This document shows positions 22,787 through 31,979 of a stretch of DNA of 64,000 nucleotides, piece after piece; positions within the stretch are counted from its first letter, which is position 1; every line of letters begins with the position of its first letter. The stretch comes from Adiantum capillus-veneris (Eukaryota > Streptophyta > Polypodiopsida > Polypodiales > Pteridaceae): contig CM043943.1 in assembly GCA_014529385.2 (NCBI GenBank), positions 101,845,855-101,909,854 on the forward strand, written 5' to 3'. The position numbers were made by a program, and so were the translations under genes. The notes beneath the pieces were generated by a model. The model was given only the letters and a program-made list of their open reading frames with translations, made no database searches and had not been told where the DNA came from.

Positions 22787-24142
22787 ATGGATGCCTCCAC
22801 AACCTCTACATCTGCTCCCACATCCACCCCTTTGTCACGCTTCATCCTCTTCCTCAAAGACACCAATTACAAAGGGACGTTGGACCTAGCTCCACACCTT
22901 TTTCAATCATCTCCCCGACCTTGATGCCACAATTTCCCTTCACATGGATGCATTCGCCGAGATTTCAGCGTTCATGGAGGAGCACATCATAAAATATTTT
23001 GTATATGTCACTTCACATGCAAGGATCTGGGTGCCTTGTGATCTTTTGTGCTACATACAGAAAAGTGATAGCCCATTCATTAAGAGGTTGAGATGATTCC
23101 AAGAAATTATCACCGACCAGGCCATTTCTTAGACGAGCAAGCCCCAGGGGTGTCAATGCTCAAGAAGCGCAAGGGGGGGTGAAGTACCTTTCTGAACTAC
23201 CAACATTCATCTTGCTTGTGAGCAAGGAACCTGATTTGGAGGAGCTCCACCTACCACACCTTTAGGTTGGGTCCTTTATCAAGGACGCCAAGGAGCAGTA
23301 GGTTGCCTCCATGAACCTTGCAACGAGTACCCTAGGGGGATCGAGGAGGTTCTTGAATATATCCATCATTGTGGCTGGCCCTAGTGACACTCTAGTGCCA
23401 CTACCATTGACGGACAAGGCTATCCCAAAGGTAGAAATCACCCGCTTCTCCTTAGTGGTGGTGGATGGGGAGGAGTGTGTGTTTATGCATGATTTAGAGA
23501 AAGCATTTGGTTTGTGCATAGATGAATGCTTGAGCGTGCTATGCACTAGCACCAGATTTCCCTTAGACAATGCGCCAAATTCCCTTGAGAGCAACCTCTT
23601 GCCACTTTGGGACTCTGTTACCGACACTATTGCACTTGTTTGTGCAAAGGTCTTGGTGGTAGTAGAGCAGTTTCATGTGGATGAATAATAATTCCATGCC
23701 ATGTAGGCCAAGGGTGTGGCCGCTAGGATGCCTACTCCATTGCATCACCCCCCCTTTGATGATCAAAGCTCGTAGGTGTGGTGCAAGGGAGCATTGACTT
23801 GGGTGGAAAAGGCAACAGGGAGGAGGATGACAAGGAGCAGGAGGTAAAATCTATCCTAATTTTTATGTTATTTTTTATAGACTTCATTGTCTTTTTTCTT
23901 AACCTTGACTGGTTTATGATAAGACGTCCTAGAGGTTGATGAGTTTGCATCAACGACGGGTGGCAGAAGGACAGGCTTTGGACCTCAATCTTCCCTTGTG
24001 CATTACCTAGGAAAACTCCTCCCTGGAGATGTTTCCATTGTAGATAATGAATTCACTCCCCACGACCATTTTATGAAGTGGTCATTGAAAGATTTGAGCA
24101 GGGTTTTGTGTTTGTGCACCATTGCTCAGACTGCTTATTTTG
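22787..24142 (+). pseudogene. Degraded unknown gene, cut off by a Gypsy LTR
   Basis: Starts at ATG 22787 (MDASTTSTSAPTSTPLSRFI, then KDTNYKGTLDLAP). It then shifts frame near 22900 to NHLPDLDATISLHMDAFAEI and HARIWVPCDLLCYIQKSDSP, and shifts again after 23094 to KYLSELPTFILLVSKEPDLE and GGSRRFLNISIIVAGPSDTL (frame 23311-23688). After an acidic-basic stretch (KGNREEDDKEQE) there is a donor (GAG/GTAAAA, 23843) and an acceptor (CCTAG, about 23931) bounding an AT-rich intron of about 90 bp. The next exon reads TGGRRTGFGPQSSLVHYLGK up to about 24142, where the LTR of element H begins. At least three frameshifts or stops. Family not recognised. The pieces keep one order and strand, so it was once a real gene. 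Confidence 0.45.
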
Positions 24143-24341
24143 TGTTACTAGTGCATAGATCCCCTGTATGCACACCATTTGGCATTGGCTGTCATGGATG
24201 CTTGAGAGTTAGTCGTTGCCTGCATCATCACCTGTGTCATCACCTACATCATCACTAGAATTCTCTAGAAGGTTCTAAAAGTATCAAGGATATTTTTAGA
24301 AGTTTCTAGATTCAGCTTGGAGAAGACTCCGAAAGAATCCA

Positions 24342-24354
24342 GAAGTTTCTAGAA
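24342..24354. promoter_or_regulatory. Perfect three-unit heat-shock element
   Basis: GAA-GT-TTC-TA-GAA, alternating pentamers as bound by heat-shock factors. A second three-unit site lies at 24455-24467 (GAA-TT-TTC-TA-GAA), and two-unit sites are nearby (for example 24268-24275). Confidence 0.55.
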
Positions 24355-24898
24355 AGCTAGCTCTAGAAAGTTGAAGAAGGACCTAGACGGTTCTAAAAGA
24401 ACTATAAGGATAAAGAAATTTCTAGACGCTTGGAGAAGATTTGGAAAGAATCTAGAATTTTCTAGAAAGCTCAAGAAAGTTGAAGAAGGATCCAAAAGGT
24501 TCTAGAATGTTGAGATGTAGAGAGAAAGAGAGAGAGACGAGACAAGAGACACACCATATACGCTCCCAAAGACTGATTCATATTGAGGACAAGATACAAA
24601 TATATAGGTGAGACCAAGTTCAGTAGAGTGAGCCATATATAGCTCCAACACCCCCACTCAAACAAAGGTCTCTAGCTTTGGATGAAAAAAACCCTTGGGG
24701 AGTTCAAGGGAAAAACCCAAGCCCCTATACAATGTGAAATATGAACCAGTGGTGATGATGTGAAAGTGAATTGTGCATCTATGTACAAATATTCAAGTGA
24801 CTTAGATATCACAAGGTGCAAATGTGGAGTGTGCATAGTGCATGGTACCTAAAATATTACAATGTCATATGTACAAAGCTATTACAATAGAAAAGAAG

Positions 24899-25420
24899 CT
24901 AATCTAGAAAGAGTGAGGCCGAAGCAACTCCAAGCTCCGAGTGCAAGAGGATGAAACGTGACTCATTGAGGCCTTTGGTCAAAATGTCTGCAATCATCTG
25001 GTCACTTGGACAGTGTTCAACCATAATGGTTCCCTTGCGTACTTCATACTTGACATAATGATAATGGACAGCAATGTGCTTTGACTTATTATGTTGAACA
25101 TAGTCTTTTGCAAGACTAATAGCACTTTGGTTGTCACACCGCAAGGGTGTGCTAGAAAGAGGAGAGTGACCAATATCAACCAGCATTTGTCGAAGCCAAA
25201 TCAACTCACGAGCTGCAAGTGATGCCGCAACATATTCTGACTCAGTCGTAGAAACTGCAACACAACGTTGTTTCTTGCTGGTCCAAGAAACAAGACAACC
25301 GGCCATTTATAAAGAAGCAATTTCCACTAGTAGATCGCATAGATAAATGTGAGCTTGCCCAGTCTGCATCTGTGTAACCCAAAAGAGAAAGAGATTGCAT
25401 AGAATCCGATTCAATTCATG
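24899..25420 (-). pseudogene. pol: copia2 RNase H
   Basis: The frame 24899-25306 shows SWTSKKQRCVAVSTTESEYV, LRCDNQSAISLA, HIAVHYHYV and PSDQMIADILTKGL, the Copia RNase H. Upstream, after a frameshift near 25310, the minus strand still encodes LGYTDADWASS at about 25355-25390, which contains the first catalytic Asp region. Sequence then switches abruptly near 25415 to the inverted leader. No reverse transcriptase remains. Confidence 0.9.
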
Positions 25421-26129
25421 GTGACAACAGTATGTGTATGCGATTCGCATGTAAGATTCAAAATTGTTACAAATTTTATTTTTGAGCGTTGATTCTTGTT
25501 AACTGTGGTTGTTTTGTGTTAAGAAGAATATGATTAGTGTTTTATGTGGCGTTTATTTATAATCAATCTAATCGTTGATTACGTTTTCTTGTTAATGACA
25601 CCCTGAACTTCATCTCAATTTTTCTTGCTGTTCTACTCAAAATTTGGAGAAACGGGAAAAGCGCAATGGCACTTTTCATCCAAAACTTGTTCGTCTCCTC
25701 GAGCTCTACGATTTGAGTTCTAGGTTTGCGTCAATCGGAGTTCGCAGCAGAAAGTTATGTTGTTTTTACTGCAATAGAGCTTGACGCAGCTTTCTTCGTC
25801 CTACTTCTTTGTGAAGCGTCCGCGATCGTTTTTTTTATTTTGGCATTAACTTTTTCGAGAAGATTTAGCTTTTTTCTATTCGTATTGTGGCCGTCAATCT
25901 TGCGTCTCACGCCACTCTATTTTGAGGACTCGTTTATATTAACGTCTCCTTTACCCTGTCTTTTTTGGGTGACGTCTCTCACATCTTTGGACGTTCCTTG
26001 AGCATCCTTCTTACGTTTATCGTTGACAGAACGCAGTACTCATATCTCTCTCATTCTCAATTGCGGCCTTCACCATATATGGTGTGCAGATTCTGCGATC
26101 TTATCTTATACGTCTTCTCGCAACAAGAT

Positions 26130-26429
26130 ATGGCTATGAATATTCTCGTCAACGGCTTTCCTTCTGGCCAACGTTCTGTTCCTCCTTTCCAAGGTCAAGG
26201 ATTTCCAGGATGGAAAGCAAAGATGTTGTTAATTCTTGAAGGCGATGAACTCTCCGATGTTGTTCTTGGAAATCGTGTTTGTCCGCCTCAGCCTGTTGAT
26301 ACGGATAATGATAACGTGCTTATCACTGAAGGACCTATATTTGAAGATTGGAATGTTGTCTATACGGATTGGCAACGACGTGATAAAGCAGCTCGTCGGT
26401 ATATTCTTTCTGCTCTGATACCATGTTGA
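26130..26429 (+). pseudogene. gag: copia2 gag N-terminus, inverted relative to the element
   Basis: From ATG 26130 the plus strand encodes 99 codons (MAMNILVNGFPSGQ, then FPGWKAKMLLILEGDELSDV and DWQRRDKAARRYILSAL). This matches the start of a Copia gag: a W-anchored N-terminal region and the DRKA-like helix. It runs straight into the reverse complement of the primer site at 26412 and stops in the LTR. The sequence GCTCTGA is shared between the expected gag continuation and the primer complement, a microhomology at the junction. Confidence 0.75.
26412..26423 (-). other. copia2 primer-binding site
   Basis: The minus strand reads TGGTATCAGAGC, an exact initiator-Met-tRNA complement, next to the 5' LTR. 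Confidence 0.92.
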
Positions 26430-26587
26430 GATGTAGAGAGAAAGAGAGAGAGACGAGACAAGATACACACCATATACGCTCCCAAAGACTGATTCATATT
26501 GAGGACAAGATACAAATATATAGGTGAGACCAAGTTCAGTAGAGTGAGTCATATATAGCTCCAACATAGAAGAACTAGAAGGATCAA

Positions 26588-26605
26588 GAAGTTTCTAGAA
26601 TATTC
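26588..26605. promoter_or_regulatory. Perfect four-unit heat-shock element near the LTR H TATA box
   Basis: GAA-GT-TTC-TA-GAA-TA-TTC, with no mismatch to the alternating heat-shock consensus. It ends 50 bp before the TATA box at 26655. A further two-unit site is at 26628-26635. Confidence 0.65.
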
Positions 26606-26654
26606 TAGCCTCCTCAAGAAGCACCTAGAAATTTCTAACCTCCTCAAGCACTAG

Positions 26655-26662
26655 TATAAATA
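26655..26662 (+). promoter_or_regulatory. TATA box of LTR H
   Basis: TATAAATA followed by GGGG, about 275 bp before the LTR end, in gag orientation. Confidence 0.65.
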
Positions 26663-26972
26663 GGGGTCTTGAGCGACAAGCCCCTCAGTCTTGCCAACAC
26701 CAGTTGTTGGGCTTCTATGAGGAAATCCCTCTTCTAGTTCTTATGTTCAAGTCTTGTCCTTGAAATCAAGCCTTGTCTTGTACTCAAGTCATGTAATCCA
26801 AGTCTTGTATCTAGCTCTCTTAATAAAGTATTAAGTCTTATAATCAATATTAAGCTGATCATCAAGTCCAAGTTCTTGTACATTGTGAGTGCCTCCTCTT
26901 GCTCTCTTCTAGCTCTATACGCGCTTATAACAGTTTGGCAAGACCACCATCTCTTAATCTTCTCAATCCATC

Positions 26973-27779
26973 ATGGAGCCTATGATGGAAGATGTCAGCA
27001 ACGCATTGCAAAGCATCCAAGCTCAATTACAAGAACTTTGTGAGAGGAACGCTCAACTTCAAGCAGGGAAACCCCTAATCTTCAGACCGGCATTGCAAGA
27101 TCTTCAACGTCAAATTCAAGAGCTTCAAGAGACAAGCACACATCAAGCACAAGCTGCAAGATCCAGCTATCTTCAACAACATAAGAAGGAGTTGAAGTTC
27201 AGCGTGCCTAAAAAATTTGATGGGACTAGATCAAAGTTTAGAGGTTTTCTCCAATAAGTGTGTCTCCTCATTCAAATGAAACAAGAGCGTTATCCACATG
27301 ATGCCTCTCTCAAGTAGTCCTTATTGGGACCCTCCTCTTGGGTATGGCTCTCTCTTGGTTTGCTCCCTTACTTGAAAAAGAATATCCTCTCCTTCATGGT
27401 GAGGGAGTTCTCTGCAACCTTTAGGGATACTAATAGAGAAAGGGTTGTTGAAACCAAACTTAGAAATATTCACCAAGGATCAAGACCTGCATCCGTCTAT
27501 GCATCCGAATTTCAACAACTCACTTGTGATTTGACTTGGCATGAGGAATATTTAACTAGCCAATTTAGGGGATTTAAGTATGATGTAAAAGATCTTTTAT
27601 TGACTATGCCAAAGGTTCACACACTAAGCACTTTCATCTCTCAAGCAATAGAATGTGATAATCGAATATTTGAGAGACGACAAGAGAGGCATCTTGGGGC
27701 ACCATTGTGATCCCAAATAGAAGTGACACATAATGGCTACACACCTCAACAGGGCCATGAATCAAGAATTGAGCCCATG
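26973..27779 (+). pseudogene. gag: Element H gag, interrupted by copia3
   Basis: Starts at ATG 26973 (MEPMMEDVSNALQSIQAQLQ, a helical N-terminus), followed by a capsid-like region (KKFDGTRSKFRGFL). A stop at 27255-27257 and a second stop near 27318 break it. It resumes in 27324-27710 with REFSATFRDTNRERVVETKL, IHQGSRPASVYASEFQQL and IECDNRIFERRQER, the usual Tf1/chromovirus-type Gypsy gag. The frame would continue past copia3, at 31263, to the zinc knuckle. Confidence 0.85.
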
Positions 27780-27970
27780 TGTTGGGGTTAAGGCCTATGT
27801 GCCTTGACCGGTCGCCCAGGTTATGGGCGCCCGCCCACTGTTACCCTATACTTATAGTGAGTATACTGTATAGGGGGAGATGCCACTTCACAGTCTCCCC
27901 ACCCACATCGTGTGTGTGTCTCCTTCTCTCTCTCTCACTCTCCGTCTGTGGTGCTCCCCGATCCCCTTCA
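27780..27970 (+). repeat. copia3 5' LTR
   Basis: 191 bp, starts TGTTGGGGTT and ends CCCCTTCA. Contains TATAGTGAGTATACTGTATA, a near-palindromic segment that may include its TATA box. Confidence 0.9.
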
Positions 27971-27972
27971 AT

Positions 27973-27984
27973 TGGTATCAGAGC
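27973..27984 (+). other. copia3 primer-binding site
   Basis: TGGTATCAGAGC two bases after the LTR, an exact initiator-Met-tRNA complement. Confidence 0.93.
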
Positions 27985-29329
27985 GTAGGTGCGGAGGGAG
28001 CACGTGTGTGCACAGTCACGATGACAGCGGAGAGCCAGTTTCATTCCCAAAATCGCGTCCGCGTGCGCGCGCACTTTCAAGAGTGCAAACAGGGTTTTGA
28101 CTTCGGCATCGGCAAATTCAGCTTTTTGAGAGCGTTTCCAGCAAGTGTCCTGCCGTTTTACCCCCCTTTTGAAGCCATTCGAGCCATCAGAAACCTCATT
28201 CGAGCTACGGTTGAGGAGCTGCATTTTTCAGCCCTCTTTTGGCAGTTTATGCTGCGTTTTTGGGTCGATACGGAGGTTTTTGGCATAGCTTTCACACCCG
28301 GAGTCGGATACATGTGATCCAGGAGTCTACCTTGGGGTTTTGGCACGCTCCGGACGCGCTCGTCATATCAGAATTTTAAAATTCTGAACGCTGAATTTTT
28401 TGCAGCAGCAGTTGTTTATTGTGTGTCGAGGATTCCACACATGGTTTGCTCTCAAATGTGAGAGTGATATTTGCTACAAGTTTCCTCAGAGGTGGGAGGA
28501 TACGATGTATGCCTTATGTGGTTTGTGCTCGGGGAGACTAATGTGATTGCATTTTGAGCTCGGCAATGTATGCCTCGAGCATGTTTTTTGGCAGTCACAG
28601 GTAGAGCAGATATTTGTGTACTAGATTTGCAGGTGTTTGCAATGATGTATGCAAAGCATTTGGAGTGCGGTTTGATGCGCTTTGGTTGCTCATGGTTTTG
28701 AGCGTGTAGTCAGTTTGGTTACTGGTTTTGTGGCCATTTTATTGACAAAACTCTGGCAAAATTTTCCCAGGAGTTTTATGCGTATCATTTATGCGATCTA
28801 GGTAGAGATTGCGGGTTGCACTCAGCATTTGCGTGCGGTGTTCTCTGCAGGTGGGAGATTTGTGCAAGTGTATGCATCAATACCGCACAGTGTGGGCTTG
28901 GTGATTAGCTCACAGATGTATGCTCTATGACGGCGTGTGTGCAGGTGATCTTCAGACTGAACAAGTCATAACTTCTTGGAGAAGTTTTGGGCTGATTCTT
29001 TATGCGCTACGGTTGGTAGTGTGGGGCTGAATTACGGGCTGTTTTTGGCCATGCAAGAGGGCTGAGAATTTTGTACTTTTGGGCTGAATTTCAGGGCTGA
29101 TTCGGTGAAGATTATGCACAAGGTTATGGTCGTCATGAATGCGTCTTGTAAGTAGTGCGTTTGATTGCAGTGTGATACTAGAGCAGGCGAGGCTTGTATT
29201 GACATTGCGGGAGCTCTATTTTGGAGTGTGTCTCACAGGTTTTACATTGTGTTTCTGGCCATATTTGTAGACAATTTCCAGGTGTTGTTGGTGATGTGGT
29301 TTTGCTTTCTAGTTTGCTACATTATGCTC
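27985..29329 (+). other. Long untranslated leader of copia3
   Basis: About 1.3 kb between the primer site and the first plausible gag ATG. No recognisable protein. It is unusually long compared with the few hundred bases usual for Copia leaders. T/G-rich, with repeated TATGC words. Confidence 0.6.
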
Positions 29330-30442
29330 ATGGCAGAGACAGGTGATCGCTCAAGTTATGATCTCTCCGAAATGTGCATGTTTGATGGGTCAGACTTTGC
29401 AGCATGGAGAGAGTGTATGCTTGATGCATTGACACAGCGAGGGTTGCATCGACCATTGAGTGGTGATGCACGTAGACCTTCAAACATGTCTGACGATCAG
29501 TGGCAAGAGCTAGAGGAGATGGCACTATCTACACTCTCTTTGCACCTTGTGAAATCTGTATATGCTCTTGTTATGTATGAGACTACTTCGAGAGCACTTT
29601 GGCGTAGATTACATGATATGTATGATAGATCTGAGTCATCACGGACTCGTGTGAGACATGTACATTCACGAGTACGCCAACAGGTGATATGTTGGTATTG
29701 TGGTCATTCTGGACACGTTAGACGGCGCTGTTTTTGTCGTATGCGACATCATAGGAGACATGGCAGTCTGAGAGATGTATGTAGTGATGCCATGGACTCA
29801 GTTGCTTTGACAGCCGAGGCACATGTAGTGTCGGAGTATACTAGTGACGGGGATGTAACTTTTACCTCGAGGTATGCACGAGATGCTATACATGTGGATA
29901 GCTCACTCCCTTCGCAGTGGTTGCTAGACGCAGATGCTATGTTTCATGTCACGCCGCAGCGTGCATGGTTTTGTAGCTATTCTAGCGGGATGCTTGGCAG
30001 TGTACATTTGACCGATGGATCGGTGCATGCGATAGCAGGTGCAGGAGATGTGAGACTGTCATTACCGAGTGGTACATCTTACTTGTTACGACATGTGTGC
30101 TATGTACCAGATTTGATAGTGAGTTTGATCTCGATTGGTCATCTTAGAGATTGTGGATGTCAGCCTTCGCTACGAGAGCGAGATTCTGTGATGCATTTGG
30201 GTTCTCTAGTGATTACGAGAGGTGCCAGGAGTGGTACAGGTTACCCATTGCATGTGGATCACGTGAGAGACGATGTTGTCTCTGTGATCATGCAGCCAGG
30301 TAGACAGCGAGAGAGCAGGCGAGTCTCTTTTGCTTGTGGGTTGCAAGATGCTTTGCATGGAGTGCAGAGCAGTGACCTTGTTGTGCAGGTTGCGTCTATG
30401 GATGCACAGGTAGAGCGGGACATCTCTAGTGAGTCACAATAA
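29330..30442 (+). CDS. gag: copia3 Gag-protease ORF
   Basis: The open frame begins at 29165, but the better start is ATG 29330 (MAETGDRSSYDLSEMCMFDG), because what lies before it is a hydrophobic leader translation. The gag core (FAAWRECMLDALTQRG, then ALWRRLHDMYDRSES) runs almost directly into a CCHC knuckle (CWYCGHSGHVRRRC), so part of the capsid is missing. Then comes a protease domain: WLLDADAMFHVTPQRAWF, LTDGSVHAIAGAGDVRLSLP, HVCYVPDLIVSLISIGHL. The catalytic D-S/T-G-A motif reads D-A-D-A, so the protease should be inactive. About 370 codons without a stop is notable for a deleted element. Confidence 0.8.
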   Translation: MAETGDRSSYDLSEMCMFDGSDFAAWRECMLDALTQRGLHRPLSGDARRPSNMSDDQWQELEEMALSTLSLHLVKSVYALVMYETTSRALWRRLHDMYDRSESSRTRVRHVHSRVRQQVICWYCGHSGHVRRRCFCRMRHHRRHGSLRDVCSDAMDSVALTAEAHVVSEYTSDGDVTFTSRYARDAIHVDSSLPSQWLLDADAMFHVTPQRAWFCSYSSGMLGSVHLTDGSVHAIAGAGDVRLSLPSGTSYLLRHVCYVPDLIVSLISIGHLRDCGCQPSLRERDSVMHLGSLVITRGARSGTGYPLHVDHVRDDVVSVIMQPGRQRESRRVSFACGLQDALHGVQSSDLVVQVASMDAQVERDISSESQ

Positions 30443-30457
30443 GATGAGTCATCAGAG

Positions 30458-30925
30458 GTGATGACCGAGATGACTCACATGGATGCTGAGATGTCGGCTA
30501 TTGTGGAGTCATTTCTTGATATGCTTATGCTAGAGCTTGATGTAGATTCAGGACAGATGGATACTCTTGGTACACATGTGATATGTGGTGGGCACGAGGA
30601 GTCACTCCAGAGATCGGAGTCAGAGTGCCATGGTCTCTATGATAGGGGACAGGATTGCCATGAGTTGAGTTCTGAGTTGGAGGTGGCAGAGATTGCCAGG
30701 GTTGCATCAACATTCGGTGTCCTCATGTACGAGATGCTGATCTCGAGGCCCGACTTAGCAGCTGCAGTGGGAGCATTTGCAGCAGGGTTGATTAGTTGTT
30801 CGATGACTGATCTTGGCATAGAGCATAGGGGAGGTTTGCAGGTATTGGACCGATACTTGCAGGAGTGCATGAGCTCTTGTAGACTCTTTGCAGAGCTTGG
30901 AGCTAGCTCTGTGTGGCTTCCGTAG
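30458..30925 (+). pseudogene. pol: copia3 RT/RNase H remnant
   Basis: A 155-codon frame. Its second half keeps the Copia RT-to-RNase H connection in weak form (STFGVLMYEMLISRPDLAAA, VGAFAAG, GLQVLDRYLQECMSS). The first half is acidic linker. All catalytic RT motifs and integrase are gone, so a deletion of about 2 kb or more removed them. Confidence 0.65.
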
Positions 30926-31066
30926 TTGGATGTTTGTCTATCAGTAGAGCCGGATGCACTAGCTCATCGAGAGTCAGTGGGCATAGGTTGAGAGAATATC
31001 TCACCTTCTATTAGTTGTACACTAGTAGATCTTGCTTAAAGGCACATTGGCCTTTAAGTGGGAGGT

Positions 31067-31257
31067 TGTTGGGGTTAATGCCTATGTGCCTTGACTGGTC
31101 GCCCACGTCATGGGTGCCCGCCCACTGTTACCCTATACTTATAGTGAGTATACTGTATAGGGGGAGCTGCCACTTCACAGTCTCCCCACCCACATTGTGT
31201 GTGTGTCTCCTTCTCTCTCTCTCACTCTCCGTCTGTGGTGCTCCCCGATCCCCTTCA
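31067..31257 (+). repeat. copia3 3' LTR
   Basis: 191 bp, same ends as the 5' copy, followed by the duplication CCATG at 31258-31262. Confidence 0.9.
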
Positions 31258-31262
31258 CCATG

Positions 31263-31905
31263 CACATTGATTCAACATGGTTTCAACCTCTCTCAGCCCC
31301 CCAGGAGAAGCAAAGGTGATGCATTACTGGCTTATGTATGTATTGCAGAGAGTAGGGACACATTGTTCAACAGTGTCCAAGTAAGAGAAGGATAAAGTTT
31401 CATGGTGCAATGGCCTCAACGTGTTTGGAAGACATGGACGTACAAACCCAATAGACCGACCGGTTGGACAAAAGACAAGCAAAAGAAGGTATCTTTCTTC
31501 GCGCTGATTCCACTTCAAGTTTTATGCTACCTGTCAATATCCCTATGCCAGGTAGGCACATGAATTGTGAAGCATTACTAGATTGAGGTGCAATGGCGTG
31601 CTTCATGAACAGAGAATTTTGAAAATAACAAGGCACACCACTTGTAGAGAATTCTAATCGAGCAACTGTAGAAGTCATTGATGGTCGTCCCCTCACTTCA
31701 GGGAATGTCATGTATGAAACTAGCCCAATAGAAGAAACATTGAGGAAGCATGTTTCAAGAATAGTGTTCAATATTATACAAAGCCCAAGCAGTACAATTG
31801 TTATTGGGCTACCATGGCTTGAATTACATAATCCTGACTCGATTGGAGGGCTTAGAGAATTGAACCAAAAAAAGTCCAAAAGAAGAAGGGAAGGCATAAT
31901 AGGTC
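31263..31905 (+). pseudogene. pol: Element H zinc knuckle and protease
   Basis: Directly after the copia3 target copy the element H frame resumes. A CCHC knuckle with one stop inside (CMYCRE, stop, GHIVQQC) lies around 31335-31385. A protease follows, in which CEALLD and GAMACFMN are separated by TGA where the active-site Ser/Thr codon belongs. Later protease strands are intact (VEVIDGRPLTSGNVMYE, STIVIGLPWLELHNPD). This is the RVP-type Gypsy protease. Confidence 0.8.
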
Positions 31906-31979
31906 TATATATCTTGGAGCCAAGGTCTTCATGCGTGCAGCAAAAAAGTATCCAACTTTCCTGATATTTGCAACACCAA

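Larger units (their letters stand above)
24508..26566 (-). mobile_element. copia2: short Copia element with inverted gag segment
   Basis: 143-bp LTRs (24508-24650 and 26424-26566) differ at only two positions, have TG...CA ends and are flanked by the duplication TAGAA (24503-24507, 26567-26571). On the minus strand: 5' LTR, a perfect Met-tRNA primer site (26412-26423), then a segment of about 1 kb (about 25415-26420) holding leader and gag in the opposite orientation, then the RNase H end of pol, the tract GAGTGGGGG and the 3' LTR. Protease, integrase and most of the reverse transcriptase are absent. It sits inside the LTR of element H. Confidence 0.9.
24143..26932 (+). repeat. 5' LTR of Gypsy element H, split by copia2
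   Basis: Placed from TGTTAC at 24143 (inferred) to TTATAACA at 26932, which would give matching TGTTA/TAACA ends. Without the copia2 insertion and one target copy it is about 0.73 kb. It contains a TATA box (26655-26662) and many TTCTAGAA-type heat-shock elements. A gag ORF starts 40 bp after it. Only this LTR is seen; the 3' LTR is missing because the element is truncated at 33815. Confidence 0.6.
27780..31257 (+). mobile_element. copia3: deleted, non-autonomous Copia element
   Basis: 191-bp LTRs (27780-27970 and 31067-31257) with TG...CA ends and target duplication CCATG (27775-27779, 31258-31262). An exact Met-tRNA primer site follows the 5' LTR (27973-27984) and a tract AAGTGGGAGGT precedes the 3' LTR. 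I counted about 7 LTR differences (about 4%). The leader is long (27985-29329). Inside are a gag-protease ORF and a short RT/RNase H remnant; integrase and most of the reverse transcriptase are deleted. It sits in the gag of element H. Confidence 0.92.

Noticed and set aside
25965..26129. N-terminal extension of the copia2 gag frame before ATG 26130
   Set aside because: The extension reads through leader sequence; the recognisable gag starts at 26130.
27973..27984. tRNA genes at the sites matching tRNA ends
   Set aside because: Only the 12-16 bases complementary to a tRNA 3' end are present; these are primer-binding sites next to LTRs.
29165..29329. Hydrophobic N-terminus of the copia3 ORF as a signal peptide
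   Set aside because: It is in-frame leader sequence rich in T; gag proteins have no such segment and a good ATG lies at 29330.
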